DNA of 10,070 nt from JBBQTU01 sp038213005 (GCA_038213005.1 JBBQTU010000159.1:1-10070), one strand, 5' to 3'. Positions 1 through 6,178 are shown, numbered from the stretch's first letter. Program-made: numbers and translations. Notes: generated from the sequence alone by a model not told the origin.

Positions 1-63
1 GTCTGGATCGCCGTGCTCGATGGCGAGCCGACGCGGCAGCCAGGTGCCGCACCGACGCACTGA
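1..63 (+). CDS. C-terminal end of an unidentified protein (partial)
   Basis: Frame 1 is open from the window edge to a TGA at 61-63 and encodes 20 residues, ending in GAAPTH. Most codons end in C or G, like the real genes nearby, which favours a genuine coding end over chance. The start and nearly all of the protein lie outside the window, so no family can be assigned. No terminator-like hairpin with a T-run follows it. Confidence 0.4.
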   Translation, partial: VWIAVLDGEPTRQPGAAPTH

Positions 64-257
64 CAGGTAGTGTCGTTCGCTTCCGGGCCTGGCCGCCACC
101 AGCCACTAGCGAGTTAACACTACATCGCAACCTCATAGCGATGCGCTGAAGTGGGGCAGGCCGCCTCGGCCGCCCATTTCGCGCCTTAGCCGCGCGACAC
201 TCGGCACTCCGATAACCCAGATTCACGCCACAGCGCGTCCTTGTTCCGCCGGCATCC
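64..257. other. Non-coding stretch between the partial gene and the toxin operon
   Basis: No convincing coding frame is seen here. The stretch holds a small hairpin with arms CATCGC (123-128) and GCGATG (138-143), and the left arm of the 32-bp inverted repeat. No clear promoter was identified. Confidence 0.5.
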
Positions 258-312
258 TCAAGCGTGATCCGTCGGCAACCAAATGGGCGGCCGAGGCGGC
301 CTGCCCCACTTC
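148..312. repeat. Perfect 32-bp inverted repeat with 101-bp spacer
   Basis: The 32 bases at 148-179 reappear as an exact reverse complement at 281-312. Each arm is very GC-rich and contains an internal imperfect palindrome (GGCCG-CCT-CGGCC). The arms could pair into one long cruciform or RNA hairpin enclosing 180-280. No target-site duplication is visible at the outer edges and no transposase lies between the arms. A miniature inverted-repeat element, a REP/BIME-like pair, or two copies of a dispersed genomic repeat are all possible. The right arm overlaps the 3' end of the small leftward ORF 258-473. Confidence 0.85.
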
Positions 313-473
313 GAGGACGCCCACCGGACTGGCGCGATAGCGCTAAGTTCCCGAACGATGCCCCCAATCCAACGACCGCGAAGGCAACAGTTGTGCGCAT
401 AATACGTCCGGCCGTCCCAGTAGACCCGCCTGAACGAGCCATCGGGACCGAAGGCCTCGTCTCTTCGCATCAT
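258..473 (-). CDS. Small hypothetical protein overlapping the vapC stop
   Basis: This 71-codon ORF starts with ATG at 473 and shares the four bases ATGA with the vapC stop, the same arrangement as between the antitoxin and vapC, so it could be translationally coupled. A second ATG follows directly. The first ~50 residues (for example the stretch FRRVYWDGRTYYAHNCC) have a moderately GC-rich third position. The last ~20 residues are encoded by the right arm of the inverted repeat, so the original C-terminus may have been replaced. I recognise no family. It may be a genuine third operon member, a truncated remnant, or a chance ORF. Confidence 0.35.
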   Translation of the reverse strand: MMRRDEAFGPDGSFRRVYWDGRTYYAHNCCLRGRWIGGIVRELSAIAPVRWASSKWGRPPRPPIWLPTDHA

Positions 474-871
474 CTTCGCGCATCCATCACCATCACGCGC
501 TCATAGGCCACGATGCGCTCATCCGCAGTCACCAGCGTCATCCCCTGATCGATCGCCGTCGCCACCAGAATGCGGTCGACCGGATCCTTGTGGAACTCCC
601 CCGGCAGCGTATACGCCAGCAGCGCAATGGCGTGACTCAGCTCGACACTCTGCAGCCCTAACTCCTTCACACCCCGCCGGACCCATGCCTCGAGCGTCCC
701 CTTTATCTCAATCCGGCCGCCGCTCACCAACTGCCCGAATTCCAAGGTCGAGACGGTGGCAATCGCGAGCTCATTGTCGGGGTTCTCCAGACTCGCGCGG
801 CAGTTGCTGCCCAGTTTCTCCGGCGACTGCAGCGCCCAGAACCACACGTGCGTATCCAGCAGCAATCTCAT
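470..871 (-). CDS. vapC: VapC-family PIN-domain toxin (type II toxin-antitoxin)
   Basis: This 133-residue protein has the PIN-domain layout. The N-terminal strand LLLDTHV supplies the first acidic residue (D6), TLEFGQL the second (E44), the segment KDPVDR the third (D96/D99), and TADERI the fourth (D117). These would bind Mg2+ at the ribonuclease site. Family knowledge says VapC toxins cleave specific RNAs, often tRNAs or rRNA, and are held inactive by the cognate antitoxin. The length matches the usual 125-140 residues. The ATG start at 871 overlaps the antitoxin stop by ATGA, indicating coupled translation from the upstream promoter. All catalytic acids are present, so the toxin looks intact. 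The RNA target cannot be read from the sequence. Confidence 0.9.
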   Translation of the reverse strand: MRLLLDTHVWFWALQSPEKLGSNCRASLENPDNELAIATVSTLEFGQLVSGGRIEIKGTLEAWVRRGVKELGLQSVELSHAIALLAYTLPGEFHKDPVDRILVATAIDQGMTLVTADERIVAYERVMVMDARR

Positions 872-1104
872 CGCACGCTCTCCCAGTCACCCTCACGGGT
901 CCCATGTACAATGTCGCCGTGCGCCACCGCCGCACCCGCCAGACTCCCCAGCTTCCGCCGCGTCGCCCTGGGCTCAACCAGCGGCACAATCTTCGCCAGC
1001 GGCTTGCCTCTCCGCGTGACCACCACCGACTCACCGCTGTCATGTACGCCATTGAGAATCTCGATGCACTTCGCCTTGAAGTCAGATATCAGTAGCGTGG
1101 TCAC
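868..1104 (-). CDS. Phd/YefM-type antitoxin
   Basis: This 78-residue protein has the Phd/YefM pattern. An N-terminal helix (SDFKAKCIEILN) is followed by the hallmark turn ESVVVTRRGKPLAKIVPL at about residues 25-42. The C-terminal half is variable and should wrap around the toxin. It binds and neutralises the VapC encoded next to it and represses the operon by binding the promoter. The start is GTG at 1104, supported by AGGTG five bases upstream. An excellent promoter with a palindromic operator lies at 1129-1164. The gene overlaps vapC by four bases. Confidence 0.88.
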   Translation of the reverse strand: MTTLLISDFKAKCIEILNGVHDSGESVVVTRRGKPLAKIVPLVEPRATRRKLGSLAGAAVAHGDIVHGTREGDWESVR

Positions 1105-1128
1105 GATGTCACCTCTTTCTCACCGTAT

Positions 1129-1157
1129 ATTCTATTCCGACCATTTTTCATGGTCAA
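1129..1157 (-). promoter_or_regulatory. Promoter of the toxin-antitoxin operon
   Basis: Read on the minus strand, TTGACC (1152-1157) is followed by a 17-bp spacer and TAGAAT (1129-1134). This is a near-consensus sigma70-type promoter, placed about 25 bp upstream of the antitoxin GTG at 1104. The ribosome binding site AGGTG lies between them. Confidence 0.7.
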
Positions 1158-1164
1158 CATGGTC
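1139..1164. promoter_or_regulatory. Palindromic operator within the toxin-antitoxin promoter
   Basis: GACCAT (1139-1144) and ATGGTC (1150-1155) form a perfect inverted repeat with a 5-bp centre. A third half-site ATGGTC (1159-1164) repeats the second with a 9-bp period. The sites cover the -35 box and most of the spacer, where a bound antitoxin or toxin-antitoxin complex would block RNA polymerase. Autorepression is established for Phd/YefM systems; these particular sites as the operator are inferred. Confidence 0.6.
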
Positions 1165-1305
1165 CACTCGACTAACCGCCGCCACCCGTGTTCTCGCAGC
1201 CGCTGACTTTGCCCCATCCGGCCGCATCGAGCCCTCGAACTGCCCAGTGACACGTCGGACATTTACCCAGTGCATCAAACCGCAGCCCTGCGTACCCTAT
1301 CACCT

Positions 1306-2868
1306 ATGCGATGGATCTACTGCCTCATCGGCCTCTTCCTGGTTTCCCCCGCCTTCGCGGCCGAGCCGCTGCAACTCTGGCTCTACCAGCAGACCAACCT
1401 CCTGCCGGACGCCAACATCCAGACCACCGAGGCACTATGGCAGCGCGTCGCCAAGGCCGGCTACACCCACATCCTCCTCGCCGACTCCAAGTTCGCACGC
1501 CTCGGCGATCTGGGCACGAGCACCCAGACCTACATGGCCCACCTCAATCGCCTCCGCGAAACCGCCAAACGTCTGAATCTCCAGATCGTCCCGGCCGGCT
1601 TCGACATCGGCTACTCCAACAACCTCCTCTGGCACGACCCCAACCTCGCCGAGGGCCTCCCCGTCCGCAACGCCCTGTTCGTCGTCAAAGCCGGCGAAGC
1701 CCGTCTCGTCGCCGATCCGCCCGTCAGCCTCCCGGCCAAGCCGTCGTGGTACGACCGCGCCAGCCTAACCATCGATAGCGGCGTCGCCACCGAGACCGGC
1801 CATTCCCAAAACGCCCGCCTCGTCTGGCAACTCCATCTCACCCCCTACCGCTGCTACCACGTCTCGGTCGACATCCGCACCGTCAACTACACCGCCGCGC
1901 CAGAAATCAAACCACTCGCCAACGGCAAGCCGCTGGCGTTCACGAAGCTCGGCGTCAAACCCACGCAAGACTGGACCACCCACCACGTCGTCTTCGACTC
2001 CCTGGGCAACACCGATATCTCCATCTACATGGGCGTCTGGGGTAACGCCACCGGCCAGCTCCAATGGCGCAACTGGAAGATCGAAGAAGTGGGTCTCCTC
2101 AACGTCCTGCGCCGCGATGGGGCGCCCTGCGTCGTCGAAGGCTACACCGAAGGCAAAGACTACGAGCCCATCGTCGACCCGAAGATGGGCCGCACCCCCT
2201 GGCCCGGCAGCTACGATGTCTACCACACGCCCCCAACCATCAAGACCAAACTCCCCGACGGCACGAAACTTCGCGTCTCCTGGTACATCCCCACCATCGT
2301 CAACGACGAGCAGGTCTGCTGCTGCCCCAGCGAAGAGAAGGTCTATACCCTGCTCGCCGACGAGGCCAAACGCCTCCAGGAAGCCTGGGGCGTCCACGCC
2401 ATGATGATGTCCCACGACGAAATCCGCGTCATGAACCAGGACAAGAGCTGTCTCGACCGCAAGCTCACCCCCGGCCAGCTCCTCGCCGACAACGTCCGCC
2501 GCTGCGGCGAGATCCTCAAAGGCTCCGACGTCTACGTCTGGAGCGACATGTTCGATCCCTTCCACAACGCCACCAAGGATTTCTACCTGGTCAACGGCGA
2601 CCTCTCCGGCTCATGGGAAGGCCTCGACCCGCGCATCACCATCATCAACTGGAACTTCGGCCAGCGCGACAAGTCGCTCCCCTTCTTCGCCAACCGCGGC
2701 CACAAGCAAATCATCGCCGGCTACTACGACGGGAATGTGCAGCAGATCCGCCAATGGCTCGACAGCGCCGCCAAAGTCCAAGGCGTCACCGGCGTCATGT
2801 ACACCACTTGGGAACACAAATACGCCGACCTGGAGGAGTTTGCCAGGATCGTGAAAGAGAAGCGGTAA
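1306..2868 (+). CDS. Secreted GH20-like glycoside hydrolase candidate with central beta-sandwich domain
   Basis: The 520-residue protein begins with a classic Sec signal peptide (hydrophobic residues ~4-14, cleavage near AFA-A, 18/19), so it is exported. Residues ~20-130 look like the first half of a TIM barrel (AKAGYTHILLADSKFARLG, then QIVPAGFD). Residues ~145-265 resemble an inserted beta-sandwich, carbohydrate-binding-like module (YHVSVDIRT, then QWRNWKIEEVG). Residues ~320-515 look like the rest of the barrel. MMMSHDEIR (D371-E372) resembles the catalytic Asp-Glu pair of GH20 hexosaminidases, and VYVWSDMFD and TGVMYTTWE fit later barrel strands. Substrate is unknown, and assignment to GH20 rather than another retaining family is inference. 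A CCC triplet at 338-340 is unusual for an exported protein. ATG 1306 is preferred over GTG 1270 because it places the signal peptide at the N-terminus. No Shine-Dalgarno is seen. It stands alone, divergent from the toxin operon. Confidence 0.7.
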   Translation: MRWIYCLIGLFLVSPAFAAEPLQLWLYQQTNLLPDANIQTTEALWQRVAKAGYTHILLADSKFARLGDLGTSTQTYMAHLNRLRETAKRLNLQIVPAGFDIGYSNNLLWHDPNLAEGLPVRNALFVVKAGEARLVADPPVSLPAKPSWYDRASLTIDSGVATETGHSQNARLVWQLHLTPYRCYHVSVDIRTVNYTAAPEIKPLANGKPLAFTKLGVKPTQDWTTHHVVFDSLGNTDISIYMGVWGNATGQLQWRNWKIEEVGLLNVLRRDGAPCVVEGYTEGKDYEPIVDPKMGRTPWPGSYDVYHTPPTIKTKLPDGTKLRVSWYIPTIVNDEQVCCCPSEEKVYTLLADEAKRLQEAWGVHAMMMSHDEIRVMNQDKSCLDRKLTPGQLLADNVRRCGEILKGSDVYVWSDMFDPFHNATKDFYLVNGDLSGSWEGLDPRITIINWNFGQRDKSLPFFANRGHKQIIAGYYDGNVQQIRQWLDSAAKVQGVTGVMYTTWEHKYADLEEFARIVKEKR

Positions 2869-2917
2869 TGTACCGCGTCACTCAGACGCCAACGTGCGTT
2901 CAGGGTGGCATGGCCAG

Positions 2918-3150
2918 ATGCGGATATGGACGGACAATGAGAGAAAGCTGAAGACGTTCGCAGAGAGTGCCTTCCGTGAAAGAGCCGTGCCCGCAAGGCA
3001 GCACATTGAGTCGCTTACCGGTGCGGAAAGGGCGCGTGTTCTAGCTGAACTGAAGGCCGCCAAGAATCGCTATGAGGAGTATGCGAAGGCGAAAGTTTGG
3101 CGGAGCAATCGCAGCCATCGCGACACCCAGTGCTTCTGCTGTTCCAAACC
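2918..3150 (+). pseudogene. Unknown small ORF, 3' end lost at transposase junction
   Basis: From ATG 2918 (or GTG 2894) a Lys/Glu/Arg-rich, probably helical sequence runs about 75 codons (for example LTGAERARVLAELKAAKNRYEEYAKAK). It reads without a stop into the antisense strand of the transposase remnant, so the formal ORF ends at 3550 with non-native sequence. Third positions are clearly less GC-rich than in the neighbouring genes, suggesting a different origin. I recognise no family. The likeliest reading is a gene fragment whose 3' part was lost during insertion or deletion near 3150. A chance ORF is also possible. Confidence 0.3.
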
Positions 3151-3151
3151 G

Positions 3152-3546
3152 CTTGTACTTCTAGCAATACGGCGGATAGTGCGCCACGCGATTCTCCAAC
3201 CCCAGACGATCCGCCAAGGCTTGCAGTTGCTCCTTGAACACATATCGGCTGGCACTATTGGAGCCTCCGCCATCACACAACCGCAGCAGCCGCTTGGCCT
3301 GTGGGTATTGCCTCTGCCCTTCCTGCCGCAACCAGTGCTCAATGCTCTCGCAGGCGAACTGGCTGGTCTCGTGGCTGGTGCCCAGATTGATATGCCCCCG
3401 GTTGTGTTTCAGGTCGTACGGGCCGTGTGGGAACACCGCGCCGCTGGCGGCCGATGGGAAGTCGTGATTGAACACCTCAATCGCCTCATGGGTGTACAGC
3501 TTGCCCTCGCGGTAGAAATTGCCCAACAGTTCTTTCGGCCCCGTTC
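3152..3546 (-). pseudogene. ISAzo13-family transposase fragment (DDE domain remnant)
   Basis: The minus strand encodes, from about 3546 down to a TAG at 3161, a central part of a DDE transposase: KELLGNFYREG, FNHDFPSAASG, then YDLKHNRGHINLGTSHETSQFACESI, then LRLCDGGGSNSASRYVFKEQ and RVAHYPPYC. These are signature stretches of the ISAzo13 / 'Rhodopirellula transposase' family, including the second catalytic Asp in CDGGGSN. The N-terminal half is missing: sequence before KELLGN is unrelated although the frame stays open to 3685. At the other end TAG replaces the Ser codon expected before KYN, and the remaining C-terminal part with the catalytic Glu (usually in NPIEHRLF) is gone. No terminal inverted repeats were found. 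It is a dead remnant. Confidence 0.85.
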
Positions 3547-3712
3547 CTAAGCGCCCAATAGCACGATAGAACGATCCGCCGCCTCGCCGATGCCGCCGGC
3601 CCCAGCCGCGGGAGGCCCTCGTCTTCGCCGTGGCGAACCCATCCTTACAAGTAACTCCATGGATTTGTCGCGCTCGCGCGGGCATGGCCTTGTGATATAG
3701 ACAGGACCGCAG

Positions 3713-3736
3713 GCCCGAAGACTCGCTTCGGCGGGC
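3713..3736 (+). promoter_or_regulatory. 5' leader hairpin upstream of the YHS gene
   Basis: CCGAAG (3715-3720) pairs with CTTCGG (3726-3731) around a 5-base loop, with further GC pairing outside. It lies about 45 bp before the YHS start. A TATAGA at 3696-3701 could be its -10 box, but I see no good -35 at proper spacing. The hairpin could stabilise the leader or be regulatory. Confidence 0.35.
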
Positions 3737-3778
3737 AACACCCCGTCCTGCAAGTCTTTATTTGAGGGGAGGACTCGT

Positions 3779-3994
3779 ATGAGTAAGGATCCGGTTTGTG
3801 GCATGGAAATCGACGAACGAAAAGCCAAGACACAGGGCCTGACCGCCGAGTTTGGCGGGCAGGTCCGCTTCTTCTGCTCCGCCGACTGCCGCGATCAGTT
3901 CAAGAAAGACCCGACGCATCACTGGGAAGCCTATCCGGCCGATGCTGTCCAGAAAGCGCAGCAGCACGGACAACACGGGCACCACGCGAAGTAA
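3779..3994 (+). CDS. Small YHS-domain metal-binding protein with His-rich tail
   Basis: This 71-residue protein starts with the hallmark DPVCGM (C7) and continues to FFCSADCRDQFKKDP (C33, C37), the YHS fold found at the N-terminus of some Cu/heavy-metal P-type ATPases and as stand-alone proteins. The C-terminus (HGQHGHH) adds a second potential Cu/Zn/Ni-binding cluster. It has no signal peptide or membrane segment, so a cytoplasmic metal-binding or metallochaperone-like role is inferred; the metal is unknown. The start at 3779 is fixed by the strongest ribosome binding site in the window, GGGGAGGA (3766-3773), five bases upstream. No metal ATPase, sensor or exporter gene is adjacent, so it appears to be transcribed alone. 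Confidence 0.85.
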   Translation: MSKDPVCGMEIDERKAKTQGLTAEFGGQVRFFCSADCRDQFKKDPTHHWEAYPADAVQKAQQHGQHGHHAK

Positions 3995-4028
3995 GCCAAG
4001 GCCCGGCGGCGGGGACAAACGCATGGAC

Positions 4029-4062
4029 GCCGGAAGCAGCGCAGCATCGCGCTACTTCCGGC
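4029..4062 (+). terminator. Compound hairpin after the YHS gene, no T-run
   Basis: GCCGGAAG (4029-4036) pairs with CTTCCGGC (4055-4062). Inside it AGCGC (4038-4042) pairs with GCGCT (4049-4053), with one mismatch between the stems and a 6-base loop. The result is a strong 13-pair hairpin starting 34 bp after the YHS stop. The lack of a following T-run argues against a classical intrinsic terminator. It could protect the upstream mRNA 3' end or act as a bidirectional structure. Confidence 0.45.
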
Positions 4063-4090
4063 ACGCTACTTCCGGCCCGCTACTCCGGCC
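4050..4090. repeat. Three tandem 13-14 bp repeats upstream of gcvPB
   Basis: CGCTACTTCCGGCA (4050-4063), CGCTACTTCCGGCC (4064-4077) and CGCTACTCCGGCC (4078-4090) follow one another directly. The first copy forms the 3' arm of the hairpin at 4029-4062, so copies two and three could compete for the same 5' arm. They lie just upstream of the candidate gcvPB promoter. Candidate regulator-binding iterons or slippage products. Confidence 0.75.
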
Positions 4091-4115
4091 CTCTGGTTCT
4101 ATCGACTCGGGCCGC

Positions 4116-4138
4116 TAGAATACCGGGCCGAACCGGAG
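4116..4138 (+). promoter_or_regulatory. Candidate -10 box and ribosome binding site of gcvPB
   Basis: TAGAAT (4116-4121) is a good -10 match, with only a weak -35 (CTGGTT, 4093-4098) at 17 bp. GGAG (4135-4138) lies seven bases before ATG 4146 and four before GTG 4143, favouring the ATG as the start. No glycine-riboswitch-like aptamer is visible in the 150-bp spacer. Confidence 0.4.
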
Positions 4139-4145
4139 AATAGTG

Positions 4146-5612
4146 ATGATCCCTGCCGTTGAGCCGCTGCTGTTTGAACAATCCTCTCCCGGAGCCCGCG
4201 CAACCGACCTGCCCGGGTCTGATGTACCCTGCGCCCTGATCGATCCCGCCTTCGCAGGCGGGGCCCTCCCCCTGCCCGAACTGGGCTACCTCGACCTCAT
4301 CCGCCACTACACCCGCCTTTCCCACAAAACCTTTTCGGTCGATGCCAACTTCTATCCGTTGGGCTCCTGTACCATGAAGGCCAACCCCAAGATCAACGAA
4401 TGGGCCGCCGCGTTGCCCGGCTTTGCCAGCCTTCACCCACTGCAGGATGATGTCGATTGCCAGGGCGCGCTCGAAATGCTCTTTAACCTGCGGCAGCACC
4501 TTCAAGAGATCAGCGGCCTGCATGAAGTCTGCCTCCAGCCCTGCGCCGGCGCCCATGGCGAGTGGACCAGCCTCAAAGTCATCCGCGCTTACTTCCGTGA
4601 TATTGGCCAGCCCCAGCGGCGCATCGTCCTGGCTCCCGACACCGCCCACGGTACCAACCCCGCCAGTTGCGCCCTGTGCGGCGCGAGCGTGGTCACCATC
4701 AAGTCCCTGCCCAACGGCCTGACCGACCTTGATGACCTCAAAGCCCACCTGACGGGCGAGGTGGCCGCCATCATGGTCACCAACCCCAACACCGTCGGCA
4801 AATTCGACGCCCACATCGCCCAGATGGCTAAGTTGGTGCACGACGCCGGGGCGCTACTCTATCTCGACGGCGCCAACATGAACGCCATCCTGGGCATCAC
4901 CCGCCCCGGCGATTTCGGCGCTGACATCATGCACTTCAACACGCACAAGACCTTCTCCACCCCCCACGGCTGCGGTGGCCCCGGCGCCGGCCCCATCGCG
5001 GTGCGCAAAGATCTCGCCCCTTATCTTCCGGTGCCGCAGGTCCAGCGCGACCCCGACGGCCGCTACCGCCTGGACTTTGCCCACCTCAAATCCATCGGCA
5101 AAGTCCGATCGTTCTGGGGCCAGTTCGGCGTCCTGCTCCGCGCTTACACCTACATCCGCGCCTGCGGCCCCGACGGCCTGCGAAACGTCTCCGAAACCGC
5201 CATCCTCAGCGCCAACTACATCGCCCAGCGAGTGAAAGATGTCTACGCTCTGCCCTTCGGCCCACCGCGGGGCGAGCCCATGTCCGCCGACCCCTGCGCC
5301 CACGAATTCGTCACCGTGCCGCATTCGGTGCTCAAGACCGGCACCACCATCATGGACATCGCCAAGACCCTCATCGACCGCGGCATCCATCCGCCCACCG
5401 TCCACTTCCCACTGCACGACTGCCTGATGGTCGAGCCCACCGAGACCGAAAGCCTCGCGACCCTCGACGCCTTCGCCGACGCCCTGATCGCCATCGCGCA
5501 GCAGGCCCAGACCGACCCGGCCGCCCTGAAGCAGGCCCCCAGGAACGCCTCCGTCCGCCGCCTGGATGAAGTCACCGCCGCCCGCAAGCCGATCCTGACT
5601 TTTTCCGCCTGA
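4146..5612 (+). CDS. gcvPB: Glycine dehydrogenase (decarboxylating) subunit 2, P-protein PLP subunit
   Basis: GcvPB with GcvPA forms the two-subunit P-protein of the glycine cleavage system. It decarboxylates glycine through PLP and passes the aminomethyl group to the lipoyl arm of GcvH. The 488-residue length is normal for the split form. Diagnostic segments (numbered from ATG 4146) are FYPLGSCTMKANPKIN (~69-84), LQPCAGAHGEW (~130-140), DTAHGTNPAS (~165-174), YLDGANMNA with the PLP-associated Asp (~239-247), and FNTHKTFSTPHGCGGPGAG, whose Lys at ~268 forms the PLP Schiff base. The C-terminal region (HPPTVHFP, MVEPTETES) is also typical. All key residues are present, so it should be functional. 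GTG 4143 is an alternative start. gcvPA, gcvT and gcvH, which often adjoin it, are not in this window. Confidence 0.95.
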   Translation: MIPAVEPLLFEQSSPGARATDLPGSDVPCALIDPAFAGGALPLPELGYLDLIRHYTRLSHKTFSVDANFYPLGSCTMKANPKINEWAAALPGFASLHPLQDDVDCQGALEMLFNLRQHLQEISGLHEVCLQPCAGAHGEWTSLKVIRAYFRDIGQPQRRIVLAPDTAHGTNPASCALCGASVVTIKSLPNGLTDLDDLKAHLTGEVAAIMVTNPNTVGKFDAHIAQMAKLVHDAGALLYLDGANMNAILGITRPGDFGADIMHFNTHKTFSTPHGCGGPGAGPIAVRKDLAPYLPVPQVQRDPDGRYRLDFAHLKSIGKVRSFWGQFGVLLRAYTYIRACGPDGLRNVSETAILSANYIAQRVKDVYALPFGPPRGEPMSADPCAHEFVTVPHSVLKTGTTIMDIAKTLIDRGIHPPTVHFPLHDCLMVEPTETESLATLDAFADALIAIAQQAQTDPAALKQAPRNASVRRLDEVTAARKPILTFSA

Positions 5613-5618
5613 GGGCAA

Positions 5619-5637
5619 CGCCGGTCTCTCACTGGCG
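5619..5637 (+). terminator. Hairpin just after gcvPB
   Basis: CGCCGGT (5619-5625) pairs with ACTGGCG (5631-5637), including one G-U pair, around a 5-base loop seven bases after the stop. It is followed by C/T-rich sequence with only a short TTTT, so any terminator would be weak. The remaining bases to 5797 hold no convincing gene; a perfect TTGACA at 5763-5768 has no matching -10. Confidence 0.35.
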
Positions 5638-5797
5638 GCCTTCCCGCCCATTTTCCCCTTCGGGCCGGCCGCGCAGCCTCTGGCATCAGTTGGCCTCGAT
5701 GCACATGAGAGCGTGACGGTCAGACCCCTGCCCACTCTGGATCGCGGTGGCACGCCCCCGCTTTGACAAGACAGCCTGCTGCCGGGAGAACTACCGC

Positions 5798-6106
5798 ATG
5801 GCAGCACCATGGCGCAAACTCCAGGGCGACATCCACCAGCCGCGATGGCTCTATGTGAAAGCTGCACTGCTGCTCTGTATCGGCGTGGTCGCATCCCTTC
5901 TGCTCCTGCTGGAGCAGCCAACGCTGCGCACGGCCGCGTTGCTGGCTCTAGCCATCTGGGGTTTCTGCCGCGCCCACTACTTCGCCTTCTACGTCGTGCA
6001 GCACTATGCGGACCCAAACTTCCGCTTCGCCGGCTTGCTGGCCTTCCTGCGCTACGCCTGCCGGCGCAAGAGGAACACTTCGAGCGAGCATCAGCCGCCA
6101 GAGTAG
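5798..6106 (+). CDS. Small integral membrane protein, function unknown
   Basis: From ATG 5798 the product is 102 residues, with GGGAG at 5784-5788 nine bases upstream; GTG 5747 would add 17 residues but lacks a ribosome binding site. Two hydrophobic segments are clear: about residues 20-40 (YVKAALLLCIGVVASLLLLL) and 45-71 (LRTAALLALAIWGFCRAHYFAFYVV). An amphipathic, aromatic region (HYADPNFRFAGLLAFLRYA) and a basic tail (CRRKRN) follow. By the positive-inside rule the basic C-terminus is probably cytoplasmic. I recognise no family. It is followed by the convergent coaD/HD pair. Base composition matches the neighbours, so it looks like a resident gene. Confidence 0.65.
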   Translation: MAAPWRKLQGDIHQPRWLYVKAALLLCIGVVASLLLLLEQPTLRTAALLALAIWGFCRAHYFAFYVVQHYADPNFRFAGLLAFLRYACRRKRNTSSEHQPPE

Positions 6107-6135
6107 CAGCCACACTCCGTGCGCCGTCGGCACGC

Positions 6136-6162
6136 GGCTTTCGAGGCTTGGTCTCGAAAGCC
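6136..6162. terminator. Perfect hairpin between convergent genes
   Basis: GGCTTTCGAG (6136-6145) and CTCGAAAGCC (6153-6162) form an uninterrupted 10-bp stem with a 7-base loop. It lies between the membrane-protein stop (6106) and the true end of the HD gene (6179), the position of a bidirectional terminator. Neither side carries a long T-run. Confidence 0.55.
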
Positions 6163-6178
6163 TTCGCCATACCTTCAC

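Noticed and set aside
1765..2565. A 266-codon minus-strand frame opposite the glycoside hydrolase candidate
   Set aside because: Low-complexity Val/Asp/Gly composition typical of the complement of GC-rich codons; the plus strand has a signal peptide and domain-like sequence.
4050..4090. CRISPR array
   Set aside because: The three short repeats are directly adjacent without spacers and are too short; no cas gene is present.
3995..4145. Possible glycine riboswitch before gcvPB
   Set aside because: The 150-bp spacer holds a hairpin and short tandem repeats, but I see none of the conserved tandem-aptamer core.
5763..5768. Perfect TTGACA as a promoter for the small membrane protein
   Set aside because: No -10 box occurs at 15-19 bp spacing, and the expected transcription start would fall at or after the start codon.
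4854..6170. A 438-codon open frame on the minus strand opposite gcvPB and the membrane protein gene
   Set aside because: It is antisense to a well-identified gene, is Gly/Ala/Arg-rich and matches no family; long antisense frames are expected in GC-rich coding DNA.
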